Of a stretch of DNA of 23,580 bases, positions 15,852-22,961 are shown one piece after another. The number at the start of each line of letters is the position of its first letter. Position 1 is the stretch's first letter. The position numbers and the translations under genes are program-made. This DNA comes from CAYOHG01 sp964465125. GTDB lineage: Bacteria > Planctomycetota > Phycisphaerae > UBA1845 > Fen-1342. The notes under the pieces were generated by a model. It saw nothing but the letters and a program-made list of their open reading frames with translations, was not told the origin of the DNA and made no database searches. The DNA lies in contig CAYXIO010000060.1 of NCBI GenBank assembly GCA_964465125.1, positions 1-23,580 of the forward strand, written 5' to 3'.

Positions 15852-18140
15852 ATGAGTCAACCTGTCTCGAACAGCGGACGGAAGAGCGGTGAGACGCGTT
15901 CAGAGGAATCCGCTGTCGGAGTTGCGCGGGACGGGAGCCCCCGGTTTGTCGCGCTGCTGTCAGGCGCGCTTCTGCTGATCGGCGCCGCGCTCTCGGTGCA
16001 CCTCTGGTCGCTGTGGGACGGCGCGGTGCTGGACGACTACTGGCACCAGCGCGGTTTACGCGAGAACGGTTGGTCGCTGTCCGAGCTGCTGCGAACGCTG
16101 GCGATTGAGCCCGCGCAGTGGATGCACTTCTGGTGGCAGGACGAGCCGGTACGCTGGGAATACGGCCGGCCGGCGTTCATCCTCGCGATGAAGCTGGTGT
16201 ATCACGTCCTCGGCGGCGACGACCCGGCCTTCCTGCACGGATTCAGCCTTCTGCTGCACCTGGCGTCCGTGTTCATGGTCTGGCGGCTGTGCGCGCTGCT
16301 GACGCGCGACGCGTTCTGGTCGCTGATCGGCGCGCTGCTGTTTGCTGTGTATCCGAATGCGGTGGTGACCGTGGCGTGGTCGTCTTCGCAGAACTGCGTG
16401 ATTCAGACCGCGCTGATGCTCGCGGCGCTGCTGCTGTACATCCGGGCGAGCGGGCTATGCCTCTTCCGACCGGCGGGGCCCGGTGCGGGCGAATCGCCGC
16501 AGGGGCGCGGACCGACCTGGCGATGGCCGAGTCTGCTCGGGTCGCTGCTGTTGTGGACACTCGCGCTGCTGACCAAGGAGAATGCGGTCATCCTGCCGGC
16601 GATTCTCCTGATGCTGGAGTGGCTGGAGGGCGGCTGGGGGCGCGTCTGGCGGCGGCGCGGCGCATTCGTGGCGTTCGGCATGATCGGTCTGGCGTTTGTC
16701 ATCTGGCGGGTCGCCGCGATCACGCAGGCCATGCCGGACGTCTATGTTCGCCGGCCGGCCGGGGCATGGCTGGAGTATGCGGCCTGGGCGTCGGCGAAGC
16801 TGCTGCACTATCTGGTCACGTCCGTGTGGCTCGCGCCGATGATGATCGGGCCGACGGGGCGCTTCAATCCCTGGCTGGAGGTTCCCGGCGATTGTCTGCT
16901 GATGCTCGGAATCCTGGTGTTTCTGGCAGCGGCGTACTGGCTCGCGGCGCGCCGTTTCCGCGGGTGCTGGGTGTGGCCGGTGTGGATTCTTCTGAGCGTG
17001 CTGCCGGTGGTGCCGGTCATCGCCACGCCGCACTCGGGATACATGTGCGGGGTTGGGTTCTCCGCCTCGGTGGCGTTGGCGACGGCTGGGCTGGGGGCGC
17101 GGGGTGCGGGGCTGGGGCTGCGCCTGGTGAGAGGGTTCGTGCTGGTGGTCTTCGTCGGCGGGATGAGCCTGCTGAGCATGTTCAGCCGCTGGCAGTGGAC
17201 GGGCACGATTGCGGCGGAGCGCTATTTCACGGCGTGGGTAGCCGCGGATCCGCCGGCGGCGGCGACGCGCGACGTGTTCTTCGTCAACCTCCCATTCATC
17301 AACATTTATGCGAAGCCGGCGCTGGATCAGGAGTTCGGGCGTGCGTTTCGCGAAGTGCGCGCCCACGTGCTGACGTTTGCACCCGATCCGTTCGTCATCG
17401 AGCGGCCGGTGACGGTGGACGCGCTCGATTCGCACCGACTTTCGGTCTCGATCGGGCGGCCGTATTTCTTCTCGCGGCTGCTGGGTCGGTTCCTGGGTGA
17501 AGGGTTCCGCCGCGAGGATCACCGATTTGAAACCGGCCAGCGGTTCCACACGGACGCGTTCGACGTGGAGATCGCAGAAGCGACTCCGGAGGGCGTTGCG
17601 CGACTTGTATTCACGTTTCCCCGGCCGCTGAGCGACCCCAACTATTGCTTCTACTTGAGCTCGGCGGATTGTGACGCGGCTCGGCTGCGTTTTTCGGATT
17701 CGGCGGCGGGCGAATCAGCCACGACGGCTGGGCCGCTTGACATGGGCGCCGTCGCCGAGGCGGCGCGGAGACTGGATGCGGGTGAGGCCGCCGCGGGTGA
17801 GGCGCTGCTCGCGACTGCCGCGCATTCCGATGAAGCGGCCGCACGGGCGGCGAGGGAGGCGATCCGACCGGCGGTACGCTGGATGGCGGCGGCCCTGGGC
17901 GCGCCGGTGCAGTCGATGCTGGAAAACCAGGAGCTCTCGCCAGAGGGCTGGGCGTGCGTCCGGGACTGGTGGCGCGTCGCAGTGGATGATGCGAATCTGC
18001 GTGCGGTCTGGGTGCGGCGTGGCGAGTTCGCGCACTTCGTGAAGGAGCGCGAGGAGGTGCCGCACTCGCGGATGTGGGTGGGCAGGGTGATCCGAACCGA
18101 CCTGTACCTGACCGGGCCGCCTTTCCCGGGGCTGCGCTAA
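15852..18140 (+). CDS. Polytopic membrane protein, GT-C glycosyltransferase-like
   Basis: This is a 762-residue membrane protein with about eleven or twelve transmembrane segments between residues 35 and 450. The ATG at 15852 is chosen over an in-frame ATG at 15762, which would extend into the epimerase gene; no strong ribosome site precedes either. The first outside loop holds an acidic pair D61-D62 (VLDDYWHQ), as in GT-C glycosyltransferases that use lipid-linked sugars. The block FAVYPNAVVTVAWSSSQN resembles the PMT/TMTC-like proteins of bacteria. After about residue 455 there is a soluble, probably extracytoplasmic domain of about 300 residues that I do not recognise. The neighbouring epimerase would fit a role in sugar transfer to a surface polymer or protein. 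Family membership is moderately sure; activity is inferred. Confidence 0.7.
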   Translation: MSQPVSNSGRKSGETRSEESAVGVARDGSPRFVALLSGALLLIGAALSVHLWSLWDGAVLDDYWHQRGLRENGWSLSELLRTLAIEPAQWMHFWWQDEPVRWEYGRPAFILAMKLVYHVLGGDDPAFLHGFSLLLHLASVFMVWRLCALLTRDAFWSLIGALLFAVYPNAVVTVAWSSSQNCVIQTALMLAALLLYIRASGLCLFRPAGPGAGESPQGRGPTWRWPSLLGSLLLWTLALLTKENAVILPAILLMLEWLEGGWGRVWRRRGAFVAFGMIGLAFVIWRVAAITQAMPDVYVRRPAGAWLEYAAWASAKLLHYLVTSVWLAPMMIGPTGRFNPWLEVPGDCLLMLGILVFLAAAYWLAARRFRGCWVWPVWILLSVLPVVPVIATPHSGYMCGVGFSASVALATAGLGARGAGLGLRLVRGFVLVVFVGGMSLLSMFSRWQWTGTIAAERYFTAWVAADPPAAATRDVFFVNLPFINIYAKPALDQEFGRAFREVRAHVLTFAPDPFVIERPVTVDALDSHRLSVSIGRPYFFSRLLGRFLGEGFRREDHRFETGQRFHTDAFDVEIAEATPEGVARLVFTFPRPLSDPNYCFYLSSADCDAARLRFSDSAAGESATTAGPLDMGAVAEAARRLDAGEAAAGEALLATAAHSDEAAARAAREAIRPAVRWMAAALGAPVQSMLENQELSPEGWACVRDWWRVAVDDANLRAVWVRRGEFAHFVKEREEVPHSRMWVGRVIRTDLYLTGPPFPGLR

Positions 18141-18159
18141 CAGAACGGCTGCGTCGCAG

Positions 18160-18165
18160 TACAAT
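18160..18165 (+). promoter_or_regulatory. Candidate -10 element (TACAAT) for clpS
   Basis: TACAAT matches five of six bases of the -10 consensus and lies 45 bases before ATG 18211. Its context GTACAATGCG is nearly the same as that of the TACAGT element before the Gfo/Idh/MocA gene. A -35 hexamer is not evident. It would give clpS its own start of transcription after the membrane-protein gene. Confidence 0.4.
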
Positions 18166-18210
18166 GCGGGGGAGCGATCGGTTGTGCGCTGTTCCGGTGA
18201 GCTTGTCGCG

Positions 18211-18498
18211 ATGCCAGACACGTCGACAACGAAGCAGGCCGACACGCGGCAGAAAGTGCGGCAACTACCGCCGTATAAGGTGGTTCTGCACAACGACGAC
18301 GTGAACTCGTTTGAGCACGTCATCGTGACGATTCTGCGACTGACGCCGCTGAAAGAGCCGGACGCGATCGATCGGACGATTGAGGCGCACGAGAGCGGGT
18401 CGGCGGTGCTGCTGATTACGAATCGTGAACGGGCCGAGCTGTATTGTGAGCAGTTCGCGACGTTCAATCTGACCGTGACGTGCGAGCCGGACGCGTAG
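18211..18498 (+). CDS. clpS: ATP-dependent Clp protease adaptor ClpS
   Basis: ClpS delivers proteins bearing N-degrons to the Clp unfoldase and protease in the cytoplasm. The 95-residue product has a flexible N-terminus, then YKVVLHNDDVNSFEHV, the family core. N28, D29 and D30 correspond to the residues that bind the N-degron amino group, and H60 matches E. coli H66. The end GSAVLLITNRERAELYCEQ is also typical. The gate position equal to E. coli M40 is F34, and M62 is T56, so pocket preferences may differ. ATG 18211 is chosen, with GGTGAG nine bases upstream. An in-frame GTG at 18184 behind GGGGGAG would add nine residues and cannot be excluded. No clpA or clpC lies in the window, so the partner is encoded elsewhere. 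Confidence 0.92.
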   Translation: MPDTSTTKQADTRQKVRQLPPYKVVLHNDDVNSFEHVIVTILRLTPLKEPDAIDRTIEAHESGSAVLLITNRERAELYCEQFATFNLTVTCEPDA

Positions 18499-18637
18499 CG
18501 TCTTGGCGGCGGGGTGTTCGGGGGTCTTGAGGCACGCGAGCGGGGCATGGGAGCCCGGGGCGGCGGGATGTTAACTGTCCGCCCACAGGAGCTTTACCGT
18601 TCTCGCGCCGATTTGTCCGGTTTCGGCTGCGGTCCAC

Positions 18638-18666
18638 TGGGCACCCGCGCCGGAAGCGTGAATAAT
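18638..18666 (+). promoter_or_regulatory. Candidate promoter of the DUF1573-rhodanese-MauE unit
   Basis: TGGGCA (18638-18643) matches four of six -35 bases and AATAAT (18661-18666) five of six -10 bases, with a 17-base spacer. The start of transcription would be near 18673, leaving a leader of about 50 bases. The 225-base gap after clpS (18499-18723) holds no supported gene. A short ATTGC-GA-GCAAT inverted repeat (18691-18702) lies between the promoter and the start codon. Confidence 0.45.
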
Positions 18667-18723
18667 CTGGAAACGGTCCACGCGGTACGAATTGCGAGCA
18701 ATCGGCAGGGAGATCATTCACAC

Positions 18724-19947
18724 ATGAAACTCGGAAGAATCTCGACCCTCATGCTGGCGACAGTGTTGCTGGCGATCCCGGCGGCCATGTCTCAGGGCGA
18801 CGGCGCCCAGCAGGGCGGCGCGACGCACCCGCGCGTCGCCAACCCGCCGACTCAGCAGGTTCCGCCGGTCGAGCCCGGCAAGGAGCCGAAGATCGTCGTC
18901 AGCTCGAACGAGTGGAACTTCGGGACGAAGTGGTACGGCGAGCCGGCTGAAGGCACGGTTTCGATCAAGAACGAAGGCGTCGGCCCGCTGACGATCGTGC
19001 GGGTGAAGACCTCCTGCGGCTGCACGGCGGCGAAGCCGGCCAGCGGCGAGACCTGGAACGGAAAGGTGCTTCAGCCGGGCCAGAGCGAAGAACTGAAGCT
19101 GACGTACAACACGAAGAAGAACGCCCGCGAAGTGTCGCAGACGATCACGATCGAATCGAACGATCCGGCGACGCCCGCTGTCACGATCGCGGTCAAGGGC
19201 ACCATTCAGCGCGCGTTCGAGATCAAGCCCGAGGAGCGCGTGACGTTCCGTTTAGATGATCGCAACGCGACGCAGAGCCAGGACGTGACGCTGATCAGCA
19301 ACCTGGAGGAGAAGGTCGACCTGAAGCTTGACGCGCTTGCGGAGTCGGCCAGCTTCACCGCCGTGCTCGAGCCGACCGAGCCGGGCAAGCAGTTTCGCCT
19401 CCGCGTGACGACGAAGCCGCCGCTGAAGCCGGGCTACAACAACGTTCAGCTTACGCTTCAGACCGGCGTGGAGAAATACGGAACGATCACCATACCGGTG
19501 ATGGCGTACATCACGCCGCGCGTGCGCGTGTATCCGACGATGATCCCGTTGTCGTCGAAGCTGACGCAGCCGATCGAGCGTCGCATACGGGTGGCGTACT
19601 CGGGCGAGAAGCCTGTGAAGGTGACGGAGATCAAGTCAAGCAGCGACTTGGTGAAGGCGGAGCTGCTTCCGCCGCCGGCGAAGGCGTCCGAGGCGAAGAT
19701 TGCGAATCTGTACCACGAGGTTCTGGTGAAGCTGCCGCCCGCGGCGGAACTGCCGAAGGAGGGCGTCACGCTGACGATCATGACGGATGACCCGTCGCCG
19801 GAATACCAGAAGCTCGAGGTGAAGGTGGTTGTTCGCGATACGCCGGCGCGGGTAGCGCCGCGAACGGCCGGGGGCGAAGCGAAGCCGGCCGAGCCCACGC
19901 CGGGCGGCGAAGCGAAGCCGGAAGGGGAGCCGCCTTCCAAGCCGTAG
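18724..19947 (+). CDS. Exported DUF1573 domain protein
   Basis: This is a 407-residue exported protein of unknown function. The ATG at 18724 begins a signal peptide (LMLATVLLAIPAAMSQ), with GGGAG thirteen bases upstream; the longer frame from 18514 has no coding character. Residues about 30-60 are proline- and glutamine-rich. Residues about 58-150 form the DUF1573 domain with the signature TSCGCT (C98 and C100), an immunoglobulin-like fold. Two or three further beta-sandwich repeats follow to about 375 (FRLRVTTKPPLKPGYNN, VAYSGEKPVKVTEI, LTIMTDDPSPEYQK). The C-terminus is a low-complexity tail with the repeated unit GGEAKP. It is the first gene of a trio with a rhodanese and a MauE-like protein. 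DUF1573 proteins have no agreed activity; the conserved CGC pair suggests thiol or metal chemistry. Confidence 0.9.
   Translation: MKLGRISTLMLATVLLAIPAAMSQGDGAQQGGATHPRVANPPTQQVPPVEPGKEPKIVVSSNEWNFGTKWYGEPAEGTVSIKNEGVGPLTIVRVKTSCGCTAAKPASGETWNGKVLQPGQSEELKLTYNTKKNAREVSQTITIESNDPATPAVTIAVKGTIQRAFEIKPEERVTFRLDDRNATQSQDVTLISNLEEKVDLKLDALAESASFTAVLEPTEPGKQFRLRVTTKPPLKPGYNNVQLTLQTGVEKYGTITIPVMAYITPRVRVYPTMIPLSSKLTQPIERRIRVAYSGEKPVKVTEIKSSSDLVKAELLPPPAKASEAKIANLYHEVLVKLPPAAELPKEGVTLTIMTDDPSPEYQKLEVKVVVRDTPARVAPRTAGGEAKPAEPTPGGEAKPEGEPPSKP
19868..19944 (+). repeat. Short in-frame tandem repeat coding for GGEAKP units
   Basis: The tail of the DUF1573 gene repeats GGCGAAGCGAAGCCG (near 19872-19886 and 19906-19920), giving the peptide unit GGEAKP twice with a variant EGEPPSKP at the end. 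It looks like a flexible spacer or terminal anchor region. Confidence 0.6.
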
Positions 19948-20040
19948 GTCGAGAGGACGCGCAGACGGCGCCGCGCCTTCGCCGGGAACCTCCGCGGCGG
20001 GTTGACGGCGCCGTCGGCATTGGAGCCGGGGCGTGACCGG

Positions 20041-20727
20041 ATGAAAACCGCGTTTCGATTGCTCACGATCTTGATGCTGGCCGGCGCGGCGGGCGCGATC
20101 AACGCCGCCCGGCTGGGGCTCAGTTGGGCGCCCGAGAGGTCGTCGCGCGAATACGCCGAGCATCGCGGACGGATCGCCCAGATCGTTCAGACGCGCGGGA
20201 TTTCGCTGTCGGAGCTGCGCACCCGACTCCTGAACGGCGCCGCGGTTATCGATGTCCGCGAGGCGCCGCTGTTCGAGGAGTCTCACCTGGACGCCGGCGC
20301 GCTCGGCTCGCCGGTTCCAACGCTGAATATGCTGCCGGAAACTGCCGGCGAGAACCTGCAGCGTCTGCACGGGCTGCTTCAGTTCAGCGATTCGATCGTG
20401 CTGTACTGCAATTCGCGCGATTGCGACTACGCCAAGGACTTCTATATCGAGTTGGAGAAGCTCGGCTACATTCAGGCCGGCTTCCCCGACGTGCGAATCT
20501 ATCTCGACGGCTGGGAGGGGATTCTCGGGGCGAAGCTGCCGGTGACGCGCGGGGCGGATGCGTGGCAGCCCGACGGCCCGTTCGGCCACGATTCCCCGAA
20601 TGACGCCGCGGAGGGTGGGATTCCGAACGAAACGGGGGACGCGGGCGGGCTGGGGGACGAGGAGTCGCAGCCGGACGCGGGTGACGAGCCGACGACGGAG
20701 CCGCAAGGCGCGCCGGAGACGCCCTGA
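20041..20727 (+). CDS. Membrane-anchored or exported rhodanese-domain protein
   Basis: This is a single-domain rhodanese of 228 residues, a family that carries sulfane sulfur on a cysteine. The ATG at 20041 starts a hydrophobic segment (RLLTILMLAGAAGAI) that acts as signal or anchor, placing the domain outside the cytoplasm. The rhodanese region spans about 55-170 with VIDVRE, the active-site loop CNSRDC (C123 and C128) and LDGWEGI. Two cysteines in the loop instead of one are notable and would allow a disulfide or persulfide exchange. The C-terminal 50 residues are acidic and low in complexity (GDEPTTEPQ). It follows the DUF1573 gene by 93 bases and precedes the MauE-like gene by 42 bases. 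Rhodanese genes beside MauE/DoxX-type genes are seen in other bacteria. Confidence 0.88.
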   Translation: MKTAFRLLTILMLAGAAGAINAARLGLSWAPERSSREYAEHRGRIAQIVQTRGISLSELRTRLLNGAAVIDVREAPLFEESHLDAGALGSPVPTLNMLPETAGENLQRLHGLLQFSDSIVLYCNSRDCDYAKDFYIELEKLGYIQAGFPDVRIYLDGWEGILGAKLPVTRGADAWQPDGPFGHDSPNDAAEGGIPNETGDAGGLGDEESQPDAGDEPTTEPQGAPETP

Positions 20728-20769
20728 GCAGGGGCCTTCGGCAACGCGGGAGGCCGCAGGAGACAGCGC

Positions 20770-21249
20770 ATGACAGGTCTGCTCGCGCGGCTGATCGTCG
20801 GGGCGCTCTTTGTCCTGGCTGCCATCGGCAAGATCGCGGAACCGGCGAAGTTCGTCGAGGAAATCCGCAAGTACGATCTGGTGCCGTTCCAGGCCACCCG
20901 CCCGATGGCGTACGTCCTGCCGTGGATGGAGCTGCTCGCAGCGGCGTTTCTCGTGCTGGGCTTGTGGCGGCGCGAGGTGCGCGGAATTCTGCTCCTCCTG
21001 CTGGCCGTCTTCACCTCCGCGAAGGTGATCGTGTATGCGATGGGGCGGCAGATTGAGTGCGGCTGCGGGGGCGGGTTCGAGTTTCTCAAGCCGATCTTCG
21101 ACAATCCGCAGGGCATCGCGACCAACCTGTTTCTGATCGCGTTGCTGGTCGTGGATGGGGTGGTGAGCCGTCGGCGCGTCGCGGCTAAGGCTTCACAAGA
21201 CGCGCAGTCGCCCGACGCGCCGCCCGGCGCGCCCGTGACGAGCGCTTGA
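20770..21249 (+). CDS. MauE/DoxX-family redox-associated membrane protein
   Basis: This is a 159-residue inner-membrane protein with four predicted transmembrane helices (about residues 4-22, 46-66, 70-90 and 114-133). The ATG at 20770 follows CAGGAGA at six bases. LFVLAAIGKIAEPAKF and the proline after KYDLVP are typical of the MauE/DoxX family. C97 and C99 in ECGCGG sit between the third and fourth helices, the place where MauE-type proteins carry redox cysteines. MauE is needed for methylamine dehydrogenase maturation in methylotrophs, but no mau genes are here, so that role is not implied. The context with an exported rhodanese and a DUF1573 protein suggests electron or thiol transfer across the membrane. 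The acidic, proline-rich tail is probably cytoplasmic. Confidence 0.88.
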   Translation: MTGLLARLIVGALFVLAAIGKIAEPAKFVEEIRKYDLVPFQATRPMAYVLPWMELLAAAFLVLGLWRREVRGILLLLLAVFTSAKVIVYAMGRQIECGCGGGFEFLKPIFDNPQGIATNLFLIALLVVDGVVSRRRVAAKASQDAQSPDAPPGAPVTSA

Positions 21250-21282
21250 ACAAATGCACGATCGACGCGAAGCACGACGTCG

Positions 21283-22119
21283 TCAGGGCTCGCGCAGCGC
21301 TCCGCCAATGAGCTGATGGACGAATGGCGAATTGCGAATGACGAGCATGCCCTTGAACTCAACGACCGATCCGGGCCCGCCGTTCTGAGCCCAGGAGTCT
21401 GGCTCGATCGTCGTGACTACCAGGGCAAGCAGCTCGCGGATGTAGCGGTCGCGCTCGTCAACCTCGCCGCCCTGGCGGTCGTACGTGTCGCCAAGCACGT
21501 CTTCACCGACGAGCTCGGCGCCGCTGGAGATGCGACCAATGACGGGCGTGACCGCGACAGCGCCTTCGGCGACGGTGGCGTTCGTGCCGGCGACGTAGTC
21601 GTGGGTGCGGCCGATCTGAAGCGTCGGGTAACGAAGCCGCGACGCGAGCAGGTCTTCGATATCATAGGTTCGCACGATCATCTCCCGGCCGAGATCGTCC
21701 GCCGACGAGATTACGATCAGGTTCGGCTCGATTCGGCAGGCCAGCCGGACGTCCTGACTGCTGGCCTGGTCGAGAATGAGCCAGAGAACCTGCTGAAGGC
21801 GCAGGTTCTTGACGCTCAGCGTGATGGGCTGGTCGCGGTCGATGCCGAGCGCATGCAGCCGATTCCAGATCACGACGATGTTCGTATTCGCGAATTGGCC
21901 GAGCTGCGCGATCGCGTCTTCGAGGGTGGCTTCATCGAGGTCGACGTCGGGAAGCCGGAGGTCCAGAACCTGATCGGCGGAAAGCGCGGCGGGGGTCCGA
22001 GCGAGGGCCGTTGCGTCCGCACTCTGGGCCACGGATTGAGCGGGCGCTGCGACGACGGAGAGGAGGAGTGCGGTGGCGGCCACGGCGGTGAGGCTGGAGC
22101 GAGCAGACGGTTTACGCAT
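21283..22119 (-). CDS. Exported protein with STN (secretin/TonB short N-terminal)-like domain
   Basis: This is a 278-residue exported protein. The ATG at 22119 has AGGGAA six bases upstream and opens a signal peptide (LTAVAATALLLSVVAAPAQ); an in-frame ATG at 22170 lacks such a site. Residues about 55-145 read LPDVDLDEATLEDAIAQLGQ, then NTNIVVIWNRL, ITLSVKNLRLQQVLWLIL and RIEPNLIVISS, which is the pattern of STN domains. MIVRTYDIEDLL is the usual beta-strand exit. The rest, to WAQNGGPGSVVEFKGMLVI, repeats the alpha/beta style seen in secretin N-domains, but no secretin barrel follows. Proteins of this shape are frequent in planctomycetes and have no assigned role. It is convergent with the MauE-like gene (33 bases apart) and divergent from the tRNA-23S unit. 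Confidence 0.75.
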   Translation of the reverse strand: MRKPSARSSLTAVAATALLLSVVAAPAQSVAQSADATALARTPAALSADQVLDLRLPDVDLDEATLEDAIAQLGQFANTNIVVIWNRLHALGIDRDQPITLSVKNLRLQQVLWLILDQASSQDVRLACRIEPNLIVISSADDLGREMIVRTYDIEDLLASRLRYPTLQIGRTHDYVAGTNATVAEGAVAVTPVIGRISSGAELVGEDVLGDTYDRQGGEVDERDRYIRELLALVVTTIEPDSWAQNGGPGSVVEFKGMLVIRNSPFVHQLIGGALREP

Positions 22120-22442
22120 GTGAAGTTCCCTGGCGGGCTTCCTCGGCTCTGGCGGATGCATTGCGGTCACGCTGTAGAGAAGAATAACACCGAAATCGGC
22201 GGCGCGGCCGGAATTCGATTCGCGGCGGGCAATAGTCCGATATTACAGCGATTGGTTATGGTTTGGCAGATCCAACGGAAGCCCGGAGTTGACAAGAACC
22301 GAAAGGTGGATAGGATTCCCCGCTCCCGCCCGATTTGGCCGGCGGACTGGTCAGCTTGGACGATCGCGGGAGCAGGCTGGGCGGCGGCCAACGGCGAGGC
22401 GAGCCGCGGGGCGGGCGAACAGGCTCGTCGCGTGGGTCGGCC
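22120..22442. other. Intergenic region between the STN-like gene and the tRNA-23S unit
   Basis: This 323-base gap has no supported gene and no trace of a 16S rRNA 3' end. Its middle (22180-22300) is visibly richer in A and T than the surroundings. It holds a rightward promoter (see next entry). Leftward there is a possible extended -10, TGT followed by TATTCT (complement of 22181-22189), about 62 bases before the STN-like start. A 6-bp stem CGAGCC (22400-22405) with GGCTCG (22422-22427) lies just before the tRNA and may belong to the precursor RNA. Confidence 0.6.
22289..22316 (+). promoter_or_regulatory. Promoter of the tRNA-Ile/tRNA-Ala/23S unit (P1)
   Basis: TTGACA (22289-22294) is a perfect -35 hexamer, followed after 16 bases by TAGGAT (22311-22316), four of six -10 bases. 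Transcription would start near 22323, about 120 bases before tRNA-Ile. A perfect -35 is uncommon in this GC-rich sequence, and its place before stable RNA genes supports the call. Confidence 0.65.
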
Positions 22443-22516
22443 GGGCTAGTAGCTCAGTTGGTTAGAGCGCGTCCCTGATAAGGACGAGGTCCCAGGTTCG
22501 AATCCTGGCTGGCCCA
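22443..22516 (+). tRNA. tRNA-Ile (anticodon GAT)
   Basis: A full cloverleaf of 74 nt can be folded. The acceptor GGGCTAG pairs with CTGGCCC with one G-T pair. The D stem is GCTC/GAGC, the anticodon stem CGTCC/GGACG has the loop CTGATAA, and the T stem CCAGG/CCTGG has the loop TTCGAAT. The discriminator is A, and CCA is not encoded. This is the isoleucine tRNA usually found in rRNA operons. Confidence 0.97.
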
Positions 22517-22755
22517 TATGTAGTGGTGCGTGCCGAGAAGGCCGCGACAGGTAGGCGTTCCGCATGTCGGTCGTGCTGTATGTTGTGTTCGGAGTGGTGC
22601 TTGCGGTTGCAGCGTGGTCGGCGTTGCGGGGCGGCGGTGGCGGCTGAGGGCCGCGGGGCTGTGGCCACGCGTGACGTGGCGTCGGGCTGGCGGGGACCGT
22701 TGGGCGAGGTCGGCGACGATCGCGGAAGCGGGCGGCCGATTCGATTCCGTTGGAC

Positions 22756-22828
22756 GGGGTCGTAGCTCAATTGGGAGAGCGCCGGCTTTGCAAGCCGGAG
22801 GTTGCCGGTTCGAACCCGGTCGACTCCA
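22756..22828 (+). tRNA. tRNA-Ala (anticodon TGC)
   Basis: A full cloverleaf of 73 nt can be folded. The acceptor GGGGTCG pairs with CGACTCC with one G-T pair. The D stem is GCTC/GAGC, the anticodon stem CCGGC/GCCGG has the loop TTTGCAA, and the T stem GCCGG/CCGGT has the loop TTCGAAC. The discriminator is A, and CCA is not encoded. The 239-base spacer after tRNA-Ile (22517-22755) is longer than usual and holds nothing I can support. Confidence 0.97.
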
Positions 22829-22829
22829 G

Positions 22830-22857
22830 TTGACAGACGGCGAAGATGTGGTAAAGT
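22830..22857 (+). promoter_or_regulatory. Second promoter (P2) between tRNA-Ala and 23S rRNA
   Basis: A second perfect TTGACA (22830-22835) begins one base after tRNA-Ala. After a 16-base spacer comes TAAAGT (22852-22857), four of six -10 bases. Spacing and -35 are identical to those of P1. Transcription would start near 22864, about 210 bases before mature 23S rRNA. Confidence 0.55.
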
Positions 22858-22961
22858 ACCCGACCCGGGTTGAAGCGGTCCGCAGAGTGGGGCCGCGGCA
22901 AGCGGGTGGCGATGTGTGACAAGTGAATCGTGGGTAAAGCGGAATCAGATCCGTAAGATTT

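Noticed and set aside
18514..18723. In-frame extension upstream of the DUF1573 start
   Set aside because: It has no coding character, it would place the signal peptide 70 residues inside the protein, and a promoter-like element lies within it.
22462..22770. Leftward frame over the tRNAs
   Set aside because: Its C-terminal ARIRTWDLVLIRDAL is the well-known false protein from the antisense of tRNA-Ile.
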